Assembly (NCBI GenBank): GCA_026986775.1
Contig: JALSNX010000019.1
Span: 45,225-109,224, forward strand
Direction: 5' to 3'
Source: Caldifarciminota bacterium
Lineage (GTDB): Bacteria > Hydrothermota > Hydrothermia > UBA1063 > CAJXJZ01
DNA length: 64,000 nucleotides
A program made the position numbers and the translations under genes. Of this stretch, positions 37,903-45,879 are shown in pieces (the first letter of the stretch is position 1; the number at the start of each line of letters is the position of its first letter). The notes below the pieces were generated by a model. That model did not search any database and was not told where the DNA came from. It saw only the letters and a list, made by a program, of their open reading frames with translations.

Positions 37903-38720
37903 TAAGGTATCCTGAATTTGCTGGAAGTTTCTATCCCAGGGACAAAAATGACCTTGAGGATATGTTAAACTATCTTTTTGAGAGAGCAGCAAGAAAAAAG
38001 GTTCATAATACAAAGGCTGTTCTCTCACCTCATGCAGGGTATATATACTCCGGCAGAATAGCGGCCTCTTCTTACATGCAACTTACAGACGAAGACATAG
38101 AAACGGTTATAATACTGGGTCCCTCGCATCATTATGCCTTTTACGGTGCAGCCGTCTGGAACAGTGGCTCATGGTTGACCCCTCTGGGGGAAAGTATTGT
38201 AGACGAAAAAATAGCCCATGAACTTCTGAACCTATCCGAACACTTCACAGATGATACGACTTTCCATGCAAAAGAGCATTCCCTTGAAGTTCAATTGCCA
38301 TTTATTCAGTATATTTTTGGAGAAAAGGTGAAAATAGTACCTGTCGTTTTTGGATTTCCACGGGCAGGCTCACTGAACTCTATAGGGAAAGCACTATCAA
38401 CCCTTTTAACAAGAGATAAAGTGGCCTTCGTGATAAGTTCTGACCTTTATCATGGATACAATTACGACGATGCCCTGAAATACGACTCCTTTACCCGAGA
38501 ACTCATTATGAAAATGGACGCTGAAGAGTTTTACAGAGCAATAATAGAAGAAAGAGCAATGGCCTGTGGAGCAATGGGAATAACTGCTTTCCTCATTGCA
38601 TCTTCAGGACATAAAATACAGCCACACTTTATAGACTATACGAACTCTGCAGAAGTCACAGGAGACTATACTGGTTACGTGGTAGGCTATCTTTCAATAG
38701 CATTCTCAAAGGAGGGATGA
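37899..38720 (+). CDS. MEMO-family protein (AmmeMemoRadiSam system B)
   Basis: Protein of 273 residues of the MEMO1 family. Conserved segments are FAGSFYP near the start, LSPHAGYIYSG near 45, ILGPSHHY near 75 and HSLEVQLPFIQY near 128. The fold resembles non-heme iron dioxygenases, but the bacterial reaction is not known. It overlaps hslU and the AMMECR1 gene by 4 bp each. Confidence 0.88.
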   Translation: MIRYPEFAGSFYPRDKNDLEDMLNYLFERAARKKVHNTKAVLSPHAGYIYSGRIAASSYMQLTDEDIETVIILGPSHHYAFYGAAVWNSGSWLTPLGESIVDEKIAHELLNLSEHFTDDTTFHAKEHSLEVQLPFIQYIFGEKVKIVPVVFGFPRAGSLNSIGKALSTLLTRDKVAFVISSDLYHGYNYDDALKYDSFTRELIMKMDAEEFYRAIIEERAMACGAMGITAFLIASSGHKIQPHFIDYTNSAEVTGDYTGYVVGYLSIAFSKEG

Positions 38721-39277
38721 GCATGAGTAAGCTTACCAGAGAACAGAAGATTTTTCTTTTAGACATTGCACGAAAAAGCGTGGAAAGTGCGGTAAGAGAC
38801 ACAAAGATGAATCCACCTTCCACTTCTGACCCGGTTCTTTTAGAACCACGTGGTGCATTTGTTACACTCAAAAAACACGGCCAACTGCGGGGCTGTATCG
38901 GATACGTGATTCCTATAAAACCACTGTATCTTGCAGTGTGGGACGTTGCAAGGGAGGCTGCATTAAACGACCCGAGATTTGTGCCAGTGAGTGAAAATGA
39001 GCTTAAAGACCTCACATACGAAATTTCGGCTTTGAGCCCTCTTTACAGGGTCCACTCTCTTGAGGAAATAAAGGTGGGAAGAGACGGACTTTTGATGAAA
39101 AAAGGGCCATATTCAGGCCTGCTTCTGCCACAGGTTCCTGTGGAAGAAGGATGGAATCTTACCGAGTTTCTTGCATACACATGTATGAAAGCAGGTCTTG
39201 CAGCGGACTGTTATAAGGACCCGCTTGTTGAAATCTATAGATTTGAGGCCGAGGTATTTTCGGATGAAGACCTTTAA
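38717..39277 (+). CDS. AMMECR1-domain protein (AmmeMemoRadiSam system A)
   Basis: Protein of 186 residues with the AMMECR1 domain. The hallmark LRGCIGY is near residue 57, preceded by EPRGAFVTLKK and followed by PLYLAVWDVAREAALNDPRF. Found next to MEMO in many archaea and bacteria together with a dedicated radical SAM protein; that third partner is not seen here. Function unknown. Confidence 0.9.
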   Translation: MSMSKLTREQKIFLLDIARKSVESAVRDTKMNPPSTSDPVLLEPRGAFVTLKKHGQLRGCIGYVIPIKPLYLAVWDVAREAALNDPRFVPVSENELKDLTYEISALSPLYRVHSLEEIKVGRDGLLMKKGPYSGLLLPQVPVEEGWNLTEFLAYTCMKAGLAADCYKDPLVEIYRFEAEVFSDEDL

Positions 39278-40073
39278 AGCAGGATTTTTACAGTTTAAAC
39301 CTGTACACAAAGATATAAAAGCCAACCTATCACTCATAGAAAAGTATGAGAAAAAAATTTCCGAAGCCGACATAATAGTTCTGCCAGAACTTGCAACAAC
39401 CGGGTATGTATTTGAAACAAAGGATGAACTTTTACCTTTTGCCGAGGAGTTGCCAGTAGGACCACAGAGTGAATTTTTCTTCAAACTTGCCAAAAACACT
39501 GATACTCTCATAATAACAGGTATAGCAGAAAAAGAAGGCACGAAACTTTTTAATACTCAGGCAGTATTTTACCCAGACGGGGAATTTGAGAAGTACAGGA
39601 AAATACACCTGTTTTATCAGGAGAAAAACGTGTTTGACATGGCATATAATGAACCACGAGTAATTGAGTACAAAGATATAAGAATAGGACTCATGATATG
39701 CTTTGACTGGGCATTCCCGGAACATGCAAGAATTTTAATGCTCAAAGGTGCCCACATTCTTGCCCATTCTTCCAATCTGGTATTACCCGGACTGGGACAG
39801 GCAGGTATGAGAATAAGGAGTATAGAAAACAGGGTATTTTCCATAACAGCCAATAGGTTCGGCGAAGAAATGGGCTTTAAATTTACTGGCATGAGCCAGA
39901 TAGTAAGCCCCGGTGGGGAAATTCTTACAAAAGCAAATGAAGATGAAGAAACGTTAAAGATTGTCAGTATAAATTTAGAAGAGGCTGAGAACAAGAACAT
40001 AACACCCCTGAATAATCTTAAAAGCGACAGGCGAACAGAACTCTACAAAAAGCTATGCCACAATGACACTTAA
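39264..40073 (+). CDS. Carbon-nitrogen hydrolase (nitrilase superfamily)
   Basis: Cytoplasmic amidase-type enzyme of 269 residues. Catalytic triad: Glu in VLPELATTG (about 42), Lys in YRKIHLF (about 115) and Cys in MICFDWAFPE (about 150). The substrate is unknown. I start at the ATG at 39264, which opens the domain with KAGFLQF; it overlaps the AMMECR1 gene by 14 bp. The frame extends further upstream inside that gene but without family sequence. Confidence 0.85.
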   Translation: MKTFKAGFLQFKPVHKDIKANLSLIEKYEKKISEADIIVLPELATTGYVFETKDELLPFAEELPVGPQSEFFFKLAKNTDTLIITGIAEKEGTKLFNTQAVFYPDGEFEKYRKIHLFYQEKNVFDMAYNEPRVIEYKDIRIGLMICFDWAFPEHARILMLKGAHILAHSSNLVLPGLGQAGMRIRSIENRVFSITANRFGEEMGFKFTGMSQIVSPGGEILTKANEDEETLKIVSINLEEAENKNITPLNNLKSDRRTELYKKLCHNDT

Positions 40074-40335
40074 ATTCCTGATTATTATACCATTACTCTA
40101 CGACCCCTTTATTGCCAGAGACAAAACAAAGCATTTTGGAGCCTCATATATAATGGCTCAAGCAACTTATGAGAGAACAAGAAGTGCAGAAAAAGCAGCC
40201 CTGAGCACTCTGCTTATAGGTATAGCAAAAGAATTATACGATCTTAAAGTAAAAAAAACAAAGTTCAGTTTCAAAGACCTTTTCTGGGACACAGCAGGCA
40301 CAGCGGCAGGAATCATTGTAAGTCATTATTTTTAG
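40063..40335 (+). CDS. YfiM-like small protein
   Basis: Protein of 90 residues with a short hydrophobic start and the pattern of the YfiM/DUF2279 family: DKTKHFGASYIM, a helix with STLLIGIAKELYD, then DLFWDTAGTAAGI. Family members are small envelope proteins of unknown function. It closes the long plus-strand operon, and its stop overlaps the stop of convergent mtnA by 4 bp. Confidence 0.65.
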   Translation: MTLKFLIIIPLLYDPFIARDKTKHFGASYIMAQATYERTRSAEKAALSTLLIGIAKELYDLKVKKTKFSFKDLFWDTAGTAAGIIVSHYF

Positions 40336-41351
40336 GAAAGATTATACGGCTTTCTAAATACACCCCTATCTGTAATAATGGCTGTTATTAAAAAATTAGG
40401 TGTTATATCAAATGCGTAGTTTATAGCCCGTGCATCCTCTTTGGTAATCAGACATTTTCTTACCCATTTCACCTCTTTTTCGTCTCTTTTTTCTATGGGA
40501 ATGCCTATACCGCTTGAAAGTTCTGAGTCAACAGAGGTAAATGGTGCTGCAACATAGAAAGGTATTCCAAAGTGATGTGCAAGTATTGCAAGGTTCAATG
40601 TTCCTATTTTATTGGCTGTATCTCCATTTCTGGCAATCCTGTCAGCACCAACAATAACGGCGTCTATCTTTTCCCTCTCCATAACAAATCCCGTGGCATT
40701 ATCTGTAAGAAGTACAGCAGGGACACTGTTCTGGGAAAGCTCCCACATGGTGAGTCTTGCACCCTGAAGAAGTGGCCTTGTTTCAGGAACATACACACGT
40801 TCAAGAAGACCTTCTGTGTGTAATTTATAAATTACACCAAGAGCAGTTCCAATATGGTTTGTTGCGAAAAATCCTGTATTACAAATGGTCATTATCCTGT
40901 ACTTCCTGCCGGGCTTAAAGAGAGCTGCCCCGTAATCAGAGATTTTTTCACAATTTAGTTTTTCAGCCTCATCAATCTCCTCTGCTTTCTTTCGCAAATT
41001 GTAAATCAACTCATCCCTTGTTCTGGCATCTTCCACTATTTTACGCACTTCTTTCATTGCTTTAAATAAATTAACAGCAGTGGGCCTTGTGTCTTCTATT
41101 TTCTCTATCGCCCTATGCAGCCTCGTCTTCAGCCTTTTCAGGTTCTTTTCCTTTGAACGAATGGCTATAAGGGCCACAAGATAGGCGGCAAAGATTGCTA
41201 TAAGGGGTGCTCCCCTCACCTTGAGATCTTTTATTGCTCTAATTCCCTCTCTCAGGGTGTATATATATTCATATCTCATAAGCTCAGGAAGCCTTGATTG
41301 GTCTATTATTCTGAGTGTGTCCCGATAAAGTTCAACGGGTCTGTTTAACAT
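40332..41351 (-). CDS. mtnA: Methylthioribose-1-phosphate isomerase
   Basis: Isomerises 5-methylthioribose-1-phosphate to the ribulose form in methionine salvage; related to eIF2B subunits. 339 residues from the ATG at 41351, which has GGAGAAG upstream. Seen motifs: IDQSRLPE, VRGAPLIAI, catalytic Cys in ICNTG (about 160) and catalytic Asp in VGADRIARNGDTANKIGT (about 240). A few eIF2B-like relatives act on ribose 1,5-bisphosphate, but these motifs fit MtnA. It overlaps the PHP gene by 20 bp. Confidence 0.88.
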   Translation of the reverse strand: MLNRPVELYRDTLRIIDQSRLPELMRYEYIYTLREGIRAIKDLKVRGAPLIAIFAAYLVALIAIRSKEKNLKRLKTRLHRAIEKIEDTRPTAVNLFKAMKEVRKIVEDARTRDELIYNLRKKAEEIDEAEKLNCEKISDYGAALFKPGRKYRIMTICNTGFFATNHIGTALGVIYKLHTEGLLERVYVPETRPLLQGARLTMWELSQNSVPAVLLTDNATGFVMEREKIDAVIVGADRIARNGDTANKIGTLNLAILAHHFGIPFYVAAPFTSVDSELSSGIGIPIEKRDEKEVKWVRKCLITKEDARAINYAFDITPNFLITAIITDRGVFRKPYNLS

Positions 41352-42165
41352 TGCTTCTTCTCCTTTTGTAAAGTTCCTCAAGTGTTTTCTTACAGTTATA
41401 CTCCATAACACCAATTCTTATATCCTGAGTAAACCAGTGAAAGTCCGAACCACCTGTTATAATAAGACCATTACGCAAAGCAAAATCACGGAAAAAATCA
41501 ATATCACTTTCAGAGTGTTTAGGGTGATATACCTCAATACCATCAAAATTAAATTCAAGTACCTTCAATGCTGTTTCCCTATCACCTATCAGCCCGGGAT
41601 GGGCAAGGACAACCAGAGCACCACTTTTTCTTAAAAAATCTATTGCGTTGGGCACAGAGACCTCAAATTTGGGCACATAGGCAGGGTCATCATTCCCAAT
41701 AAGTCCGTAAAAGGCTTCCTCTTTTGAGGAAGTATAACCCTTCTCATAGAGTGCTGCTGCTATATGAGGTCTGCCCAATGCCCCATGTTGTGCAATCTCC
41801 TTAACTCTTTCAAAATCAATATCATATCCCATATTATTAAGTTTTTCAACCATCACCATTGCCCTGTTTTCCCTTTCCTTTTTTAATCTGGCGAGATAGT
41901 TCTTAACAAATGGCGATGTATAATCTATAAAGTACCCCAGAATATGCACATCCTTTCCTTCAAAAATAGATGAAAACTCTATACCCGGAATAACCTCTAC
42001 ACCATATTTTTTTCCATACTCCATGGCCTCCTCTACACCGCAAACTGTATCATGGTCAGTAATGGCTATATGGGTAAGTCCAGCATCGTAAGCAAATTTC
42101 ACAACCCTGGCGGGGGGATATTTTCCATCAGAGTAATCTGTATGAATATGCAGGTCACACTTCAT
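41332..42165 (-). CDS. PHP-domain phosphoesterase (YciV/RNase AM-like)
   Basis: Metal-dependent phosphoesterase of 277 residues. It opens with the PHP signature CDLHIHTDYSDG, then ITDHDTVCG, GIEFS, and later LAHPGL and GSDFHW, which together supply the trinuclear metal site. Relatives cleave 3',5'-nucleoside bisphosphates or trim RNA 5' ends. The start at 42165 overlaps the antiporter stop as TGATG and begins at the first metal ligands. Confidence 0.85.
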   Translation of the reverse strand: MKCDLHIHTDYSDGKYPPARVVKFAYDAGLTHIAITDHDTVCGVEEAMEYGKKYGVEVIPGIEFSSIFEGKDVHILGYFIDYTSPFVKNYLARLKKERENRAMVMVEKLNNMGYDIDFERVKEIAQHGALGRPHIAAALYEKGYTSSKEEAFYGLIGNDDPAYVPKFEVSVPNAIDFLRKSGALVVLAHPGLIGDRETALKVLEFNFDGIEVYHPKHSESDIDFFRDFALRNGLIITGGSDFHWFTQDIRIGVMEYNCKKTLEELYKRRRSNVKQTR

Positions 42166-43091
42166 CAATGGAGCCTCACCATTCCTATAATATATGCAAT
42201 CATTAAGAGTACAAGCCACACACCAGACTCCCTGCTAACCCTGCGGTCTGAAATCATAAAGGCAAGTAAAAGGGAAAAGAAAAACATAGCCACAAAATCA
42301 AAGTAAAGCGCAACCTGTGCCACTGGAAGAGGCCTTGTAATTGCCGCCGCCCCAAGAACAAGAAAAACATTTGTAATATTTGAACCTATAATGTTTCCCA
42401 CAGAAAGCTCGTCTCTTCCATGCCTGAGTGCAGCAAAGGAAGTAAAAAATTCTGGAGAACTTGTGCCAATTGCAACAACGGTAGCGCCTATAATCCACTC
42501 ACTTATACCTATTCCATGAGCAATTTCCACACCTCCATCCACCAGCCATTTTGCACCAAGATGCAGCAAAGCTCCTGATAATACAATTGCAAGTAATGCC
42601 ACTGGTATGGAATAAGTACCCTGTGGAATTTCCTCCATATCAATAGCCTCCCTATCTTTCAGAAGGCGGACTGTAAATGCAGCAAATGAAATGAGCAATA
42701 TAGCCCCATCAGCACGTGACAAAATACCATCAGAGGCGAGAAGAAACAGCAGGATAATAGAGACCATAAGAGGTGGAATGTCTATGTGAAAAATCTGTCT
42801 TTCAGTTTTGACCCCAAAGAATGCCGCTGATATGCCCAGAGCAAAACCTATGTTAAAGATGTTTGAGCCTATAACGTTGGATACAGATATATCAACTCTT
42901 CCAGTGTAGGCAGCATATATACCTGTCACAAGTTCAGGAAGACTCGTGCCAAGAGCAACAACTGTAGCACCTATTGCATACTCAGGAATACCCGTTCTTC
43001 TGGCAAGACTGGTTGCTCCTTTAACAAAGCCCTCTGCTCCCAGATAAAGTAGCAAAAGTCCGCCCAGCACAAGTCCCCAGTACACAAGCAT
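42165..43091 (-). CDS. Calcium/sodium antiporter (CaCA family, YrbG-like)
   Basis: Inner-membrane cation exchanger of 308 residues with about ten transmembrane segments in two inverted halves. Each half has its ion-binding alpha-repeat: TSLPELVTG with SNVIGSNIFN in the first (about 48-85) and TSSPEFFTS with GNIIGSNITN in the second (about 215-255). Gene is followed by the PHP gene with TGATG overlap. Confidence 0.92.
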   Translation of the reverse strand: MLVYWGLVLGGLLLLYLGAEGFVKGATSLARRTGIPEYAIGATVVALGTSLPELVTGIYAAYTGRVDISVSNVIGSNIFNIGFALGISAAFFGVKTERQIFHIDIPPLMVSIILLFLLASDGILSRADGAILLISFAAFTVRLLKDREAIDMEEIPQGTYSIPVALLAIVLSGALLHLGAKWLVDGGVEIAHGIGISEWIIGATVVAIGTSSPEFFTSFAALRHGRDELSVGNIIGSNITNVFLVLGAAAITRPLPVAQVALYFDFVAMFFFSLLLAFMISDRRVSRESGVWLVLLMIAYIIGMVRLH

Positions 43092-43093
43092 TC

Positions 43094-43705
43094 CTATTGC
43101 CTCCGATATTCTATCAGATTCAGGTTGTGTGTCCTGCCATCTTTTACATAAGTAATCTCCACAAAACCAGTATCTGGTACAAGGAGAAATGAATATGATT
43201 CCTGTTCATCTGTGGAATCATTATTGTAAACATAAAGTGCATCCGTGGATATATTTACCCGAATACCTCTGTTTTCAAAATTGTATATGTATTCATAGAT
43301 CCTTTTAAAGTAGGCTCCTGTCTTATTATCGTATTTTTCGTAAACTATACGGCCGGTTCTGCCTGCCACAAATGGCATCTCAAAAAATGGATAGTATCTG
43401 TCTTCCATAAAAATTTCTCTGTCCTCAATCACTACTGTCTTCACAAAATGCCACGACAGCGTATTGGGGGTCTTTAGAAAATCTAAGTTTTTGCCGAGGA
43501 AAAAAACCTTATAAATCGTATCCCTGAAAGTGCTTAAAGAATCGGCACTTACCTCTACCTCTGCGAGAGCACCTTCATCATCCTCAAATATCCATTTAGA
43601 ACCTGTGGTGAAAGGAAGATAATCATCAAAATACACTTTTCTACCACATCCTGAAAGGACCACAACAGCAAAAGCTATTAATAAATATTTGATTTTTGCT
43701 CCCAT
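43094..43705 (-). CDS. Lipoprotein, unknown
   Basis: Protein of 203 residues with a signal peptide and lipobox (VVLSGC, cysteine near 19). The mature part opens with YLPFTTGSKWIFEDD, a pattern shared with many envelope lipoproteins of unknown role, and is strand-rich. The start at 43705 gives a proper signal peptide; -10 TATAAT lies nine bases upstream. The antiporter follows 2 bp after its stop. Confidence 0.72.
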   Translation of the reverse strand: MGAKIKYLLIAFAVVVLSGCGRKVYFDDYLPFTTGSKWIFEDDEGALAEVEVSADSLSTFRDTIYKVFFLGKNLDFLKTPNTLSWHFVKTVVIEDREIFMEDRYYPFFEMPFVAGRTGRIVYEKYDNKTGAYFKRIYEYIYNFENRGIRVNISTDALYVYNNDSTDEQESYSFLLVPDTGFVEITYVKDGRTHNLNLIEYRRQ

Positions 43706-43714
43706 GCATCTTCT

Positions 43715-43720
43715 ATTATA
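43715..43720 (-). promoter_or_regulatory. -10 box of the lipoprotein-antiporter-PHP-mtnA operon
   Basis: Minus-strand TATAAT nine bases before ATG 43705; the -35 is poor. No Shine-Dalgarno between, so the leader is at most a few bases. Confidence 0.45.
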
Positions 43721-43784
43721 AAGCCACCTGCATAAACCCAAAAGCACGGGGTATATGGATATCACTTATAAGGAGATTTAATAC

Positions 43785-43813
43785 TTGACAGATTATACAT
43801 ACAGCACTATAAT
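43785..43813 (+). promoter_or_regulatory. lexA promoter, leaderless layout
   Basis: Consensus TTGACA (43785-43790), exactly 17 nt, consensus TATAAT (43808-43813), then nine bases to ATG 43823. The only perfect -35/-10 pair in the window. Transcription should start about 43820, leaving a leader of no more than a few bases. Confidence 0.8.
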
Positions 43814-43815
43814 AG

Positions 43816-43829
43816 TATACAAATGTATA
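43816..43829 (+). promoter_or_regulatory. Candidate LexA operator (palindrome) at the lexA start
   Basis: TATACA-AA-TGTATA is a perfect 6+2+6 palindrome lying between the -10 box and codon 3 of lexA, over the expected transcription start. A further TATACA half-site is at 43794-43799, in the spacer. Binding here would block RNA polymerase, as expected for self-repression by LexA. Confidence 0.5.
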
Positions 43830-44425
43830 GGTATCTTACGAAGCGTCAGAGAGAAATATTGGAATTTATAGAAAGCTATATGAGCTTAAACGGCTATCCA
43901 CCAACCTACAGAGAAATCGCCGATTTCTTTGGTATTCGTACACCACGGGGAGTTCAACAACATCTTAAGGCACTGGAGAAAAAGGGCATAATAAAACTTT
44001 CAAAAGGTAAAGCGCGGAGTATTAAAATAGTAAGGAATCAGCATGAGTATGGATTGCCACTAATTGGCATTTCTTCGGCAGGTTTTCCAATAGAGAGTGA
44101 GCCCCTATATAACAAAAAAATCATAATAGACCCCAGACTTACCGGTACAGATAAGGGGTTTATTGTAAAGGTAAACGGAGAAAGTCTTTCTGGCATTGGA
44201 ATTCATGACGGTGATATGGTGGTAATATCACAGGATGCCACCCCTGTAGATGGCGATATAGTTCTGGCAAGGGTCAATGGTGAGATAACCCTTAAAATAC
44301 TCAAAAAGCTTACACACGGTGTAAGACTAAAAGCAGCTAATCCAGATTATCCTGATATAGAAATCAAAAAAGGTGATGATTTTGAAATTATCGGTAAAGC
44401 CACCCTCGTTCTGAGAAAACTATGA
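43823..44425 (+). CDS. lexA: LexA repressor
   Basis: SOS repressor and self-cleaving S24-type protease of 200 residues. The N-terminal winged helix opens with LTKRQREILEFI and has PPTYREIADFFG and GVQQHLKALEKKG. Autocleavage site A86-G87 (SSAGFP), nucleophile S121 (VNGESL, with Leu where Met is common), general base K158 (GEITLKIL). It is followed by a small gene and dinB with 4-bp overlaps, so the three are co-transcribed. Confidence 0.96.
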   Translation: MYRYLTKRQREILEFIESYMSLNGYPPTYREIADFFGIRTPRGVQQHLKALEKKGIIKLSKGKARSIKIVRNQHEYGLPLIGISSAGFPIESEPLYNKKIIIDPRLTGTDKGFIVKVNGESLSGIGIHDGDMVVISQDATPVDGDIVLARVNGEITLKILKKLTHGVRLKAANPDYPDIEIKKGDDFEIIGKATLVLRKL

Positions 44426-44676
44426 AAAAAGCGAAGTTATATACACCAACCGTATATGCTGCATTTTATCCCGGTGGAAAAGTTATTCCCAGATACATCC
44501 ACTATCGTGGTATTACCTTTAAAATATCCAGAGTGATGCACTCATGGAAAGAGCGCATTGGAGAAAAAACCGTATTCTTTTTCTCTGTCAGCGATGGTAT
44601 CAACAATCTAATTGTTTCTTACACCACACCAGACAATACATGGAAGGTAGAAGAGATACATCAGGGTATTGAATGA
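44422..44676 (+). CDS. Small protein between lexA and dinB, unknown
   Basis: Protein of 84 residues, mostly beta-strand in pattern, with YIHYRGITFKISRVMHSW and a late TPDNTWKVEEIHQG. It overlaps lexA and dinB by 4 bp each, so it should be induced with the SOS response. The layout recalls the small DUF6504-type proteins found with translesion polymerases in actinobacteria, but I cannot show homology. A role as accessory to DinB is inference. Confidence 0.7.
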   Translation: MKKAKLYTPTVYAAFYPGGKVIPRYIHYRGITFKISRVMHSWKERIGEKTVFFFSVSDGINNLIVSYTTPDNTWKVEEIHQGIE

Positions 44677-45839
44677 TGTTTATACATGTTGATATGGATG
44701 CTTTTTTTGTCTCCTGCGAGATTGCCTCTTTCCCGTATCTTAAGGGGAAACCGGTTGTGGTATCAACCGGACATCCAAAAAGGGGAGTTGTCGCCTCTGC
44801 TTCCTATGAGGCCAGAAAATACGGTATAAAATCAGGCATGCCTATTTACATGGCAAAGAGTATGCTACCTGATTTATATGTCATTGAGGCAAATATACCA
44901 AAATATGCCGCTATATCTGAAGGAATAATGCAAACACTCAAAAAATTTGCACCCCTGGTTGAAGTGTATTCTATAGATGAAGCCTATCTTGATATCTCCT
45001 TTTACAGGGAGAACCCTGTTCTTTTAGCTCAGAAAATAAAGGAAGAAGTAAAACATACTTACAAACTACCTCTTACTATCGGCATAGGCCCTTCAAGAAT
45101 AGTGGCAAAGGCGGTGTGTAAAAAATCAAAGCCTGATGGTATCGGCATCGTCAAAAAGGACGAAATTATTGAGTTTATGGGATCCTTGAAGGTAGAAGAT
45201 ATACCGGGTATAGGTGAAAAGAGCGCCACTATTCTGAAGAAAAATGGTATTTTAACAGGAAAGGACCTTCAGAATACACCTGTGGATTTCCTTCAGAAAC
45301 TCATCGGAGTACGTGGCATATGGTTCAAAAAACTGGCACTGGGAAAAGATGCTGGATACTTTTTACCAGAATATGGTAGCGTTATAAAGTCAATAGGCCA
45401 TTCTGAGACAATGCCACAACCTGCCAAAGATAAAGAAATGCTGAAAAATTATCTTCTTTATCTTTCTATCAAAGTATCCCAGAGAGCCTATCGTCTCGGG
45501 AAAATGGGAAATGGTATAACACTTACGCTGAAATTCTCCGATTTCACATCCATGAGCAAGCGCACAAAACTTTCAAAGTATCTTTATAAATATGACGATA
45601 TATACATGGCTGCTCTCTTTATGCTTAAAAAGATACATGTAAAAAAGCCTGTTCGCCTCGTTGGAATCAATATTTACAACCTTATCCCACTTAATGAAAA
45701 ATATGAACTGTTTTCTTCAAAATCTACAAGTGACGTACTTTACAGAATCTACAGAAAATACGGTGACTTTTCCATAGTTCCATTGTCCCTTTTAAATATG
45801 AATAAACTTCCCAAGTCAATACCTCCGAAAATACGCTGA
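44673..45839 (+). CDS. dinB: DNA polymerase IV (Y-family)
   Basis: Error-prone translesion polymerase of 388 residues. Catalytic acidic residues are in HVDMDAFF (D7) and YSIDEAYLD (D102, E103). The finger region has RGVVASASYEARKYGIKSGM. A helix-hairpin-helix (DIPGIGEKSA) and little-finger domain follow. The C-terminus has no obvious beta-clamp motif of the QL-LF kind. Third gene of the lexA operon. Confidence 0.95.
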   Translation: MMFIHVDMDAFFVSCEIASFPYLKGKPVVVSTGHPKRGVVASASYEARKYGIKSGMPIYMAKSMLPDLYVIEANIPKYAAISEGIMQTLKKFAPLVEVYSIDEAYLDISFYRENPVLLAQKIKEEVKHTYKLPLTIGIGPSRIVAKAVCKKSKPDGIGIVKKDEIIEFMGSLKVEDIPGIGEKSATILKKNGILTGKDLQNTPVDFLQKLIGVRGIWFKKLALGKDAGYFLPEYGSVIKSIGHSETMPQPAKDKEMLKNYLLYLSIKVSQRAYRLGKMGNGITLTLKFSDFTSMSKRTKLSKYLYKYDDIYMAALFMLKKIHVKKPVRLVGINIYNLIPLNEKYELFSSKSTSDVLYRIYRKYGDFSIVPLSLLNMNKLPKSIPPKIR

Positions 45840-45844
45840 AACAT

Positions 45845-45873
45845 TTGTTAATCCACGTAAACTATGGTATAAT
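45845..45873 (+). promoter_or_regulatory. Promoter of the FIST gene, leaderless layout
   Basis: TTGTTA (45845-45850), 17-nt spacer, TATAAT (45868-45873), then six bases to ATG 45880. An in-frame TTG at 45874 directly abuts the -10 box and cannot be the start. Confidence 0.65.
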
Positions 45874-45879
45874 TTGATT

